The position numbers and the translations under genes were made by a program. Below the pieces are notes generated by a model. The model saw only the letters and a list, made by a program, of their open reading frames with translations, was not told where the DNA came from and searched no databases. Shown here one piece after another: positions 36,553 to 44,093 of a stretch of 45,818 bases of DNA. How positions within the stretch are numbered: the first letter of the stretch is position 1; every line of letters begins with the position of its first letter. Location: positions 1 to 45,818 of the forward strand of contig JAOTYM010000017.1 of NCBI GenBank assembly GCA_029861845.1. The letters are read 5' to 3'. Source of the DNA: Gammaproteobacteria bacterium. GTDB lineage: Bacteria > Pseudomonadota > Gammaproteobacteria > Acidiferrobacterales > SPGG2.

Positions 36553-37863
36553 ATGATGAACACCTTTAATAATCAACAATATGGCAGACCCTTGATGACA
36601 TCGATAGGGCGCTTGTGGCTGCTGGCGTCGATTGGCCTTTACTCGCCCTTGGTATTGGCAAGTGGCAACACGTTGCCCCGTGCAACGAGTGAGGCACTAG
36701 GGATGGCCGATGCAAACGTCGCGCTCTCGAGTGGTCCAGCCGCACAGTTTATAAATCCGGCCAACCTAGTACTCGAAAATGATAATAGCTCCGATTGGGA
36801 TGTCGGCGGTGGTTTTGGTCGTGTCTCCACTTCGTTTTCACGCCCGGCGGTCGCTGGTTTTGGCGGCGCCGCCGCGGGAGACGTGGACGCAGACACGCAG
36901 CGACCGTTCATACCGTTTGTCGCTTTTAGATTTGCCGGTTCAGAGCGCCGGGCATTCGGATTTTCTATCGAGTCGCCACATGGACTCAACGTAGAATGGC
37001 CCGATGGCGCCTACGGTGTGAATACGGCGCCGCTCCCGTTTGGCGTATTGGATATCGCACAGAAGGCGGAGTTGACCAGCGTTCGGTTTGGGCCCGCCGT
37101 CGCCATCGCGCTTGACGATCACTGGAACTTTGGCGCCCGCGTGTTCGGCCAATACATCGATGTGCTAGACGAAAACGATTTATCTACCGCCGAAGGCGAT
37201 GGCACCACCGTCGGAGCCCAACTCGGCGTACGATACAAGAGTGACAAGTTCATTATTGCCGCTGCCTATACGACACGAACAAATACGAAAGTCGAAGGAT
37301 CGTTGAAGGATATCCATCCGGTTGCGACTAGCCTTATTGCTGGTGACGCCGAAGTCGATTTTCTCTTGCCTGCTCGCTTGCAGGCCGGGATTTCGGTACC
37401 ACTACGACCGAACCTGTGGTGGGAGTTCGACTTAGACTGGATCGGCTGGTCTTATGTCGACGAACTTACGATCATCCAGTCAAACGGGACCATTGCTAAT
37501 GCTGGTCGCAACACTTTCGATAATGACGACACGCTGTCGGTTAGGTGGGGATTAAAGTGGCGTTACAGCGCGCGTCTGACGTTACACGCGGGGCTGGGTT
37601 ATGATCCAAGTCCCACTGCGAGGATCGATGTTTCGCCCAATGTCAACATGCTTAGGAAGACACGGTTGGGATTAGGCGGAAGTTTTACACTAAAGAATGG
37701 CTTGCGTCTGGACTTCGCTTATCAATTCATACACGGACACCGGCGAGATGTCAGTGAAAGCAAACAGGATGATATTGCGCCCCTAGGTGATACCAGTGTA
37801 TTCGAGGGAAAATACTCGAGCCGAACGCATGTGATAGGGTTCAATCTGATGGGACGCTTCTGA
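36553..37863 (+). CDS. FadL/OmpP1/TodX family outer-membrane transporter
   Basis: The 436-residue protein is a FadL-type outer-membrane channel for fatty acids or other hydrophobic compounds. After a signal sequence (core LWLLASIGLYSPLVLASG) it shows the N-terminal hatch signature (GMADANVALSSGPAAQFINPANL), alternating amphipathic strands through the barrel, and an aromatic C-terminus ending in phenylalanine, typical of outer-membrane beta-barrels. Start 36553 has no Shine-Dalgarno; ATG 36595 would give a shorter, more typical signal peptide. It lies downstream of the KAS III-regulator pair and 6 kb from the beta-oxidation genes, so lipid uptake is its likely job. Confidence 0.88.
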   Translation: MMNTFNNQQYGRPLMTSIGRLWLLASIGLYSPLVLASGNTLPRATSEALGMADANVALSSGPAAQFINPANLVLENDNSSDWDVGGGFGRVSTSFSRPAVAGFGGAAAGDVDADTQRPFIPFVAFRFAGSERRAFGFSIESPHGLNVEWPDGAYGVNTAPLPFGVLDIAQKAELTSVRFGPAVAIALDDHWNFGARVFGQYIDVLDENDLSTAEGDGTTVGAQLGVRYKSDKFIIAAAYTTRTNTKVEGSLKDIHPVATSLIAGDAEVDFLLPARLQAGISVPLRPNLWWEFDLDWIGWSYVDELTIIQSNGTIANAGRNTFDNDDTLSVRWGLKWRYSARLTLHAGLGYDPSPTARIDVSPNVNMLRKTRLGLGGSFTLKNGLRLDFAYQFIHGHRRDVSESKQDDIAPLGDTSVFEGKYSSRTHVIGFNLMGRF

Positions 37864-37881
37864 CTATTGGGATACTGTGGC

Positions 37882-38046
37882 TCAAATCTCTATGAGCTCA
37901 AACTCCTCCTTGCTGGCACCACAATCCGGGCAGGTCCAGATGTCGGGAACATCCTCCCAGCGCGTGCCAGGTGCGATGTTCTGTTCGGGTAGGCCTTGCT
38001 CCTCGTCGTAGACGAAGCCGCACACGACACACATATAGGTCCTCAT
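37882..38046 (-). CDS. Rubredoxin
   Basis: A 54-residue rubredoxin with the two iron-binding knuckles CVVCG and CPDCG and the usual YDEEQG, APGTRWEDVPDIWTCP core. It is a one-electron carrier with an FeS4 centre. The longer frame to 38073 has no support, and homologues start like MRTYMCVVCG. Adjacency to hemH recurs in gammaproteobacteria with thiD, thiE and hemL. It is convergent with FadL (18 bases). Confidence 0.93.
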   Translation of the reverse strand: MRTYMCVVCGFVYDEEQGLPEQNIAPGTRWEDVPDIWTCPDCGASKEEFELIEI

Positions 38047-38199
38047 AACATCGGGTGATACATTGCTTTCCATCGAAATTCTGTACCTGGATCTTGCTTG
38101 CCAAAGATTGTCGCATTTTTCACTACATCCGTGAAATAGGCCCGGGTGGAAGGTAGAATCTCTAGAGCTAGTGTGGGCATCACTAATGCTCGTGACTGA

Positions 38200-39171
38200 A
38201 TGAGTGAACGAACTGCTGTCATCCTATTTAATCTCGGGGGGCCTGATTCCTTGGATTCGGTGCGACCGTTTCTTTTTAATCTGTTTGCCGATCCCGATAT
38301 CTTCAAGTTTCCGCTAGGTTTCGTCACTCAAAAACTGTTTGCGTATGTGATATCTAGGCGCCGCGCCGCGGAGGCGCGTAAGGGTTACGCGGCAATTGGC
38401 GGCAAATCGCCGCTGTTGGAAAACACGCGCGCCCAGGCCATCGCTTTGCAGTTGGCATTGGCGGAGGAAGGCGCATATGACGTCTATGTGTGCATGCGCT
38501 ACTGGCACCCACTCACCAAAGAGGTGGTCACCGAACTGAAACAAAGATCTTATGAGCAGTTAGTGTTGTTGCCACTGTACCCGCAGTATTCATTGACCAC
38601 GAGTGGTAGCTCCTACAATGAGTTCATGCGCGAATGCGCAAGACAGCGCTACCGGCCAGAAACTGTTTACATCGAACACTGGTATGAGTCGGACGCCTAC
38701 CAGCGAGCGATTGTCGAAGCGATTGAAAATGAGGCCAAAAAACTGCCCGATCCGGATCCGGCTATGATCGAACTGTTATTTTCGGCACACGGGCTACCAC
38801 AAAAAATCGTCGACGCTGGCGATCCCTACGCTGAGCATATTGTGGCTACCTATGAGGCCATCGCCGATGCGCTCGATTGGCCCAATACCAGCCTATGCTT
38901 TCAGAGTCGTGTCGGGCCGCTGAAGTGGCTAAAGCCTTATACCGAAGACGTTATAAAGGCAAAGGCACAGGCCGGCACAGGACAGATACTCGTGTATCCG
39001 ATTGCATTTGTATCAGACCATGTTGAAACCCTGTACGAGCTCGGCATCCAGTACGCGGAACTGGCCAAACAACAAGGGGTCGCGCATTATCGTGTCGTGC
39101 CGGCCTTGAACGATAACCCGCTCCTGATTGCAGCGCTCAAAGGCTGTGTACTGGGCGCCCTTAGAGACTAG
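38200..39171 (+). CDS. hemH: Ferrochelatase
   Basis: HemH inserts Fe2+ into protoporphyrin IX, the final heme step. The 323 residues show the family motifs LFNLGGPDSLDSVRPFL, the metal-site SAHGLPQKIVDAGDPY (His) and SDHVETLYELG (Glu), and QSRVGPLKWLKPY. Length agrees with E. coli (320). The stop overlaps the start of thiD by one base. It is divergent from rubredoxin. Along with hemF and hemL it covers heme synthesis from both ends. Confidence 0.96.
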   Translation: MSERTAVILFNLGGPDSLDSVRPFLFNLFADPDIFKFPLGFVTQKLFAYVISRRRAAEARKGYAAIGGKSPLLENTRAQAIALQLALAEEGAYDVYVCMRYWHPLTKEVVTELKQRSYEQLVLLPLYPQYSLTTSGSSYNEFMRECARQRYRPETVYIEHWYESDAYQRAIVEAIENEAKKLPDPDPAMIELLFSAHGLPQKIVDAGDPYAEHIVATYEAIADALDWPNTSLCFQSRVGPLKWLKPYTEDVIKAKAQAGTGQILVYPIAFVSDHVETLYELGIQYAELAKQQGVAHYRVVPALNDNPLLIAALKGCVLGALRD

Positions 39172-39980
39172 TGAGCAGCCATAACCCGCCCGTCGTCCTA
39201 GTGTTTGCCGGCAGTGACCCCACTGGTGGCGCTGGCGTGCAAGCTGATATCGAGGCCATCGTTAGCCTGGGTTGTCATGCGGCGCCGGTAATTACCGCAG
39301 TCACCGCTCAAGACACGGTGGGCGTCAAGCAGTTCGCGTCGGTAGACACCGAACTCGTGATCGCACAGGCACGCGCGGTGTTGGAAGACATGCCGGTAGC
39401 CGCCGCCAAAACCGGCATGCTTGGCAACAAAACGATCTTGAGTGCGGTCGTTAGCATCCTTAGTGACTATCCGCGCATTCCGCTGGTCGTAGATCCAGTG
39501 CAAGCGGCGGGGACCGGCGATCCCCTGACAGAGCATTCGCTAGACGAGGCAATGCGTACAGTGTTACTCCCACGCGCAACCCTGGCCACGCCAAACACCC
39601 TGGAGGCCCAAAACCTCGCCCCCGGCGCCGATACGCCGGATGCGTGTGCACAGGAATTGATGTCGCTGGGCTGCGAATATGTCCTGACGACAGGCGCCCA
39701 CGACACATCAAAAGTGATTAACCGCCTGTATGGCCACCTGCGGTTGCTCGAAACCTTCGAGTGCGAGCGGCTGGACCATAACTACCACGGGTCCGGCTGT
39801 ACGGTAGCGGCCGCCTGCAGTGCCGGCCTCGCGCATGGACTGGATCCCGTGAGCGCGGTCGCCAAGGCGCTTGACTACACCTGGCAGAGCCTCAAGCAGG
39901 GCTACCGCCCCGGTATGGGCCAGTTTCTGCCCGATCGCCTCTATTGGGCTCGAGAATATAAACGGTCCCATGACGACTAG
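39171..39980 (+). CDS. thiD: Hydroxymethylpyrimidine/phosphomethylpyrimidine kinase
   Basis: ThiD phosphorylates HMP and HMP-phosphate in thiamine synthesis. It has 269 residues of the ribokinase fold: VLVFAGSDPTGGAGVQAD at the N-terminus, KTGMLGN, VVDPV, TPNTLEAQNL and the GSGCTVAAACSAGLAHG anion-hole motif. It begins at GTG 39171, overlapping the hemH stop, and its end overlaps thiE by 11 bases. No TPP riboswitch precedes it. Confidence 0.94.
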   Translation: MSSHNPPVVLVFAGSDPTGGAGVQADIEAIVSLGCHAAPVITAVTAQDTVGVKQFASVDTELVIAQARAVLEDMPVAAAKTGMLGNKTILSAVVSILSDYPRIPLVVDPVQAAGTGDPLTEHSLDEAMRTVLLPRATLATPNTLEAQNLAPGADTPDACAQELMSLGCEYVLTTGAHDTSKVINRLYGHLRLLETFECERLDHNYHGSGCTVAAACSAGLAHGLDPVSAVAKALDYTWQSLKQGYRPGMGQFLPDRLYWAREYKRSHDD

Positions 39981-40605
39981 CGCCACCCTCGCCGGTTTGT
40001 ACGTCATAGCGGACACGAGTTTGATCGAGGCCGCACGCCTGATCGATAGCGTGGCGCTGGCCATCGCCGGCGGCGCCCACGTCATTCAATACCGCGATAA
40101 GGCGGGAGATCGTGAATCGCGCCTGCGCCAGGCAACCGCGCTCGCCCGTCTCTGTGAAAACCAGCGCGTGCCGCTAATCATTAACGATGATCCCGAGCTC
40201 GCGGCCGATGTCGGTGCCGCCGGCGTCCACCTGGGCCGTACCGACCCGTCGGTGACCAAGACCCGAAGACGCCTGGGGTCGCGGGCGATTATCGGCATAT
40301 CGTGCTACAACCAGCTCGAGCTGGCCCTGGCGGCGGAGGCCGAGGGCGCCAATTATGTCGCGTTTGGCAGCTTCTATAGCTCGACGACCAAGCCCAAGGC
40401 GGTACGCGCGGCGCCGACACTGCTACGAACTGCCAAGCGACAGCTCAATATACCCGTGGTCGCGATTGGCGGTATCACCCCCGAGAATGGTGCCGCCCTA
40501 ATCAACGCCGGCGCCGATAGCCTGGCCGTTATACAAGGCGTGTTCAAGCAGACCGATATTCGTCAGGCGGCCTATCGCTATGCCCTGCTTTTCAGTCGAC
40601 CGTAG
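39970..40605 (+). CDS. thiE: Thiamine-phosphate synthase
   Basis: ThiE joins HMP-PP and thiazole phosphate. The frame is open from 39871, but the family N-terminus (LAGLYVIADTS) starts at ATG 39970, giving 211 residues. TIM-barrel motifs are IQYRDKAGDRESR (pyrophosphate and substrate), IINDDPELAADVGAAGVHLG, YVAFGSFYSSTTKP and VVAIGGITPENG. Translation is probably coupled to thiD through the overlap. It is followed by hemL after 24 bases. Confidence 0.95.
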   Translation: MTTSATLAGLYVIADTSLIEAARLIDSVALAIAGGAHVIQYRDKAGDRESRLRQATALARLCENQRVPLIINDDPELAADVGAAGVHLGRTDPSVTKTRRRLGSRAIIGISCYNQLELALAAEAEGANYVAFGSFYSSTTKPKAVRAAPTLLRTAKRQLNIPVVAIGGITPENGAALINAGADSLAVIQGVFKQTDIRQAAYRYALLFSRP

Positions 40606-40629
40606 CCCCCATGTTCACAGGAAGAAGCC

Positions 40630-41922
40630 ATGACCAATACTTCTACTTCAAGCTCATTATTTAACAAGGCCTGCCAACATATCCCCGGCGGCGTGAATTC
40701 CCCAGTGCGGGCGTTTAGGGCGGTGGGGGGTGAACCGGTGTTTTTCAGTCGTGGTCAGGGCCCTTATCTTTGGGACGAAGATGGCAAGAAGTACATCGAC
40801 TACGTCGGTTCGTGGGGCCCAATGATCTTGGGGCACGCCCATCCAAACGTGATCGAGGCAGTCAAGAAATACGCCGAGCGCGGGCTAGGCTTCGGGGCAC
40901 CGACACGGCTCGAAGTCGAACTCGCCGATCTGATCTGCCGTCTCGTGCCATCGATCGAAAAAGTGCGAATGGTGAATTCTGGCACCGAGGCCACCATGAG
41001 CGCCATACGACTGGCACGCGCTGTCACCGGTCGCGACACCATCGTCAAATTCGAGGGTTGCTACCATGGCCACTCCGACTCCCTGCTAGTAAAGGCCGGC
41101 TCCGGCGCCCTGACCCTAGGCGTGCCGACCTCGCCGGGCGTACCCGCCGATTTCGTCCGCCACACCGTGACCCTGGAGTACAACAACCCCGATCAGGCCG
41201 AGCGTGTGCTTGCGGACATCGGTAGCCAGGTGGCCTGCGTAATCGTGGAACCAGTAGCGGGCAATATGAACTGCGTACCGCCGGTGGATGGCTTCTTGCA
41301 AGCGCTGCGTGAGCTCTGCGACGACAGCGGTAGCCTATTGATCTTCGATGAAGTCATGACCGGTTTCCGGGTCGCCCTAAACGGGGCCCAGAGCTTGTTC
41401 GGCGTCACCCCTGACCTGACCACACTCGGCAAAGTCGTTGGTGGTGGCATGCCGGTCGGGGCCTTTGGTGGGCGCGCCGAGATTATGGATCACATCGCCC
41501 CCGACGGTCCGGTCTATCAGGCGGGTACGCTGTCCGGCAACCCCATCGCGATGGCCGCCGGCTTGGCCACCCTTAAGGCGGTCTGCGCCCCCGGCTTCTA
41601 CCAGCAGCTAAGCGCCAAGACAACAGCGTTGACGGACGGCCTGCGGGCGGCCGCGAATAAGGCTGGGGTCGCTTTGACGACACAATCAGTGGGTGGCATG
41701 TTCGGTGTCTTTTTCACCGACAAACCACTGATCACGCGATTCGATGAGGTGATGGCTTGCGACACGGAGCGCTTTAAGCGCTTTTTCCACGGCATGCTGG
41801 CGGAGGGTGTGTATCTGGCGCCATCGGCGTTTGAAGCAGGATTCTTGTCTGCCGCCCACGGCGACGAGACCCTGGCGGCGACAACCGCGGCTGCGGCTAA
41901 GGCATTCGCAGACGCCAGATAA
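40630..41922 (+). CDS. hemL: Glutamate-1-semialdehyde 2,1-aminomutase
   Basis: HemL forms 5-aminolevulinate from glutamate-1-semialdehyde in the C5 heme pathway. The 430 residues have the PLP-enzyme features of the family: [29 protein letters not shown], the DEVMTGFR aspartate and the lysine in [17 protein letters not shown] that binds PLP. AGGAAGAAG is the ribosome site. Presence with hemF and hemH shows C5-type heme synthesis. Confidence 0.97.
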   Translation: MTNTSTSSSLFNKACQHIPGGVNSPVRAFRAVGGEPVFFSRGQGPYLWDEDGKKYIDYVGSWGPMILGHAHPNVIEAVKKYAERGLGFGAPTRLEVELADLICRLVPSIEKVRMVNSGTEATMSAIRLARAVTGRDTIVKFEGCYHGHSDSLLVKAGSGALTLGVPTSPGVPADFVRHTVTLEYNNPDQAERVLADIGSQVACVIVEPVAGNMNCVPPVDGFLQALRELCDDSGSLLIFDEVMTGFRVALNGAQSLFGVTPDLTTLGKVVGGGMPVGAFGGRAEIMDHIAPDGPVYQAGTLSGNPIAMAAGLATLKAVCAPGFYQQLSAKTTALTDGLRAAANKAGVALTTQSVGGMFGVFFTDKPLITRFDEVMACDTERFKRFFHGMLAEGVYLAPSAFEAGFLSAAHGDETLAATTAAAAKAFADAR

Positions 41923-41950
41923 AAAACGGGCCGGGATCTTGCCCGGCCCT
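41921..41950. terminator. Bidirectional terminator between hemL and a small gene
   Basis: A perfect 8 bp GC stem (GGGCCGGG 41928-41935 and CCCGGCCC 41942-41949, 6-base loop) has six A on its left (41921-41926), giving a T run for the minus strand. It overlaps the hemL stop region. It terminates the leftward small gene strongly and hemL weakly (only a short CTTG to the right). Confidence 0.75.
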
Positions 41951-41990
41951 TGCGTGCGCCCCACACGCTAATCTAACAGGAGAATTCGTC

Positions 41991-42227
41991 TCAGCTGACC
42001 AGAATGTTTTCTTCCGTATACCGCACGGTGGCAACATGCGGACGGACCGCCACTTCGCTCAAGGCAATATCGATACCAAGCATGGCGACAACATCGTTGT
42101 GGTCGCGCACCCCTGGCAACTCCTGGCGCAGATAGGTGTAATGGGTCTCATTCATGTACACCAGATTCGGCCGGTTACCGTTGTCCGCTTCGTATCCACT
42201 TACCAGATTGACGATGTGACTAAGCAT
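41991..42227 (-). CDS. Small conserved-looking hypothetical protein
   Basis: The 78-residue product starts at ATG 42227 with AGAGGA upstream; a TTG at 42245 extends the frame but is unlikely. I do not recognise a family. It is acidic to neutral, soluble by appearance, and predicted alpha/beta (LVYMNETHYTYLRQELPG, VVAMLGIDIALSEVAV). Its own ribosome site and a strong terminator (41921-41950) indicate real expression as a single-gene unit. Confidence 0.7.
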   Translation of the reverse strand: MLSHIVNLVSGYEADNGNRPNLVYMNETHYTYLRQELPGVRDHNDVVAMLGIDIALSEVAVRPHVATVRYTEENILVS

Positions 42228-42489
42228 TGATATGTCCTCTTCCAAAACGCGTCGCTAATGTGACGCTGCCTTACTGCTCTGACCCAAGGTAAAGGCAATT
42301 CCCGTGCCATGATTGCAAAAACGCCATAAGTATTGGAAATATAAGGGCTAACTATCGAGGACGGGACGTCGATCGAGGGTCAAAACATAGACGTTGAGGG
42401 ACAGCACGACGATCAAGGGCGCCGACAAGCGGCACCCTGGGGATAATTTAGGGGATGAGCGGTCGCGGGCCAAGCCCGCGGATCCGGTG
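42228..42489. other. Intergenic region with short imperfect repeats
   Basis: These 262 bases lie between cytochrome c4 and the small gene. They hold three imperfect GACG-TCGA-AGGG-like elements (42365-42379, 42390-42400, 42408-42419) and a 7 bp GC hairpin with a 3-base loop (42464-42480) just after the cytochrome stop, without a T run. No gene was found. Confidence 0.4.
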
Positions 42490-43098
42490 TTATTTCAGGC
42501 CCGACATGTAATGCGCCACCGCCTTGATGTCGCTCTCTGACATGCGAAACGCGATCCGGGTCATGACCTCGTTGTCGTTACTACGCTTACCGGCCTTAAA
42601 CGCCAGTAGCTGGATTTCGCTGTATACCGCTTGCTGGCCAGATACTCTTGGGAAACGTGGCGGAATCCCCCGTCCTGAGGGCCCATGGCAACTCATGCAG
42701 GCCGAAACCAGCATCTTCACGTTACCGCCGCGGTAGAGTCGCTCACCCTGCTGTGCCTGCTTCATATCAGCCGGGGCACTTACTTTCATAGTCTGACTGG
42801 CGAAATAGGCAGCCAAGTCCTCCATATCCTGCGCTGACAGCGGCCCCACGATATTCGCCATGACCGGATTTTGCCGCGCGCCCGATTTGAAATCCTGGAG
42901 TTGCTTGACGAGGTACTCCGGCACCTGACCCGCGAGGCTGGGCCATTCCGGTCTGATACTGTTGCCAGCAGTCCCATGACAAACCACGCAGGCTGCCGAT
43001 TTGACCTCGCCGGCCTCGGCGTCACCGGCCGCGTGCACGCCGCCCACCCCTGCTAACAGCCACAAAACGAGCACCGTGGTCACCGATCTCTTCGCCAT
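42490..43098 (-). CDS. Cytochrome c4 (diheme)
   Basis: From ATG 43098 (GGAGAG upstream) the protein is 202 residues with a Sec signal peptide (about 1-24). Two class I cytochrome c domains each carry a CxxCH heme site: CVVCH (37-41) and CMSCH (134-138), with Met ligands in the following segments. This diheme periplasmic carrier donates electrons to terminal oxidases such as cbb3. Adjacency to engB and polA is conserved in pseudomonads and other gammaproteobacteria. The frame extends to 43155 without support. Confidence 0.94.
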   Translation of the reverse strand: MAKRSVTTVLVLWLLAGVGGVHAAGDAEAGEVKSAACVVCHGTAGNSIRPEWPSLAGQVPEYLVKQLQDFKSGARQNPVMANIVGPLSAQDMEDLAAYFASQTMKVSAPADMKQAQQGERLYRGGNVKMLVSACMSCHGPSGRGIPPRFPRVSGQQAVYSEIQLLAFKAGKRSNDNEVMTRIAFRMSESDIKAVAHYMSGLK

Positions 43099-43291
43099 GT
43101 TTTTCTCTCCCGGCGCCCGGGTCATGACCCCGATACGCGGTAAAATACCACCCATCTAATTTAGTACGGAATTGTGAAACCAAAACGCCTGCGACGATGG
43201 CAAGTCTGGCATCAACCGCGGGCGGTAAATCCTTCGTGACGACGTTATATACCAACAGCCCGGCCCCCGGTCAATTTCCAGTTATAAGCCA

Positions 43292-43939
43292 GTGAAGAAT
43301 CCGCTCATTAATGTGCGTTTCGGCAAGGGCGTAGCATCGATGTCGCAGCTGCCCTCGGATCAAGGCTCAGAGGTCGCGTTCGCCGGACGTTCCAACGCGG
43401 GTAAATCGAGCGCCATCAATACCATCACCGGACACAAGCGGCTCGCACGCACGAGCAAGACCCCGGGTCGAACCCAAGAAATAAACATGTTCGTGTTGGA
43501 TGACCAGCATCGCATTGTCGATCTGCCTGGGTTCGGTTATGCACGCGTTCCCGGTACGGTTAAACAGCAATGGCAGCGTCTGCTGAATCGTTACTTGGAG
43601 GAACGCCGGTCATTGCGTGGCCTCGTGTTTGTCACGGATGTGCGCCATCCTTTGCGGGCGGATGATTCGCAATTCCTACGATGGTGCCAACAAACGGCGA
43701 TGCCTGTGCACGTACTGCTAACCAAGTGCGACAAACTCTCACGCGGATGCGCCGCGGCTACCTTGCAGGAGATTGAAACAGCGTTACAAGAATTCGGTCC
43801 ATATGTGTCGGTACAATTGTTCTCAGCAACTAAACGCCGGGGCGTCGAGCAGGTGCAAGCGTTGATGGTAGATTGGCTTGGTTTGAACACTGAACAAAAA
43901 AAGCGCCCCGGCGACAAGGGGAGAAAGCCCGGGGCGTAA
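43292..43939 (+). CDS. engB: Ribosome biogenesis GTPase EngB/YsxC
   Basis: EngB is a GTPase needed for 50S assembly. The 215 residues show G1 GRSNAGKSS, G2 T of TPGRTQ, G3 DLPGFG and G4 TKCD. The start is GTG 43292. The C-terminal tail is basic and low complexity (EQKKRPGDKGRKPGA); the bases encoding it also form the leftward terminator described at 43896-43937, which may explain the unusual composition. It is convergent with polA and divergent from cytochrome c4. Confidence 0.95.
   Translation: MKNPLINVRFGKGVASMSQLPSDQGSEVAFAGRSNAGKSSAINTITGHKRLARTSKTPGRTQEINMFVLDDQHRIVDLPGFGYARVPGTVKQQWQRLLNRYLEERRSLRGLVFVTDVRHPLRADDSQFLRWCQQTAMPVHVLLTKCDKLSRGCAAATLQEIETALQEFGPYVSVQLFSATKRRGVEQVQALMVDWLGLNTEQKKRPGDKGRKPGA
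43896..43937 (-). terminator. Leftward terminator inside the 3' end of engB
   Basis: CGCCCCGG (43904-43911) and CCGGGGCG (43929-43936) make a perfect 8 bp GC stem with a 17-base loop, followed on the minus strand by seven T (43896-43902). It would end polA or small-RNA transcription. It lies within codons of the engB C-terminus and its stop. Confidence 0.85.
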
Positions 43940-44075
43940 CGATTCCTGGAAACAATCTAAGGAGACATTCCAGGAGTTACCCGCTCAGGGAGGAGGAGCG
44001 GGTAGGACGACCCGCAGGCCGTCTGTTTTTGTAGACCCGAGTAGAAGTAAAAAGTTCAGTGTTCTCTATAAGTTA
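43896..44075 (-). ncRNA. Candidate small RNA at the Spot 42/ErsA locus
   Basis: The minus strand after the polA stop can fold into an 8 bp hairpin (43979-43986/43996-44003, 9-base loop CTCCTCCCT), a second 8 bp hairpin (43944-43951/43968-43975, loop with TCTCCTT) and the terminator at 43904-43936. Both loops are CU-rich and complementary to Shine-Dalgarno sequence. A TATAAT lies at 44082-44087 on this strand, without a clear -35, so the 5' end is a guess. Spot 42 in enterics and ErsA in Pseudomonas are encoded in the same place. If read on the plus strand the loops would show GGA motifs (CsrA-like) and end at a weak hairpin with T5 (44006-44030). Confidence 0.5.
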
Positions 44076-44093
44076 GTGATTATTATAAGATTA

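Noticed and set aside
38047..39170. TPP riboswitch for thiD-thiE
   Set aside because: thiD starts inside the hemH stop codon and no THI-box-like sequence was seen upstream of hemH.
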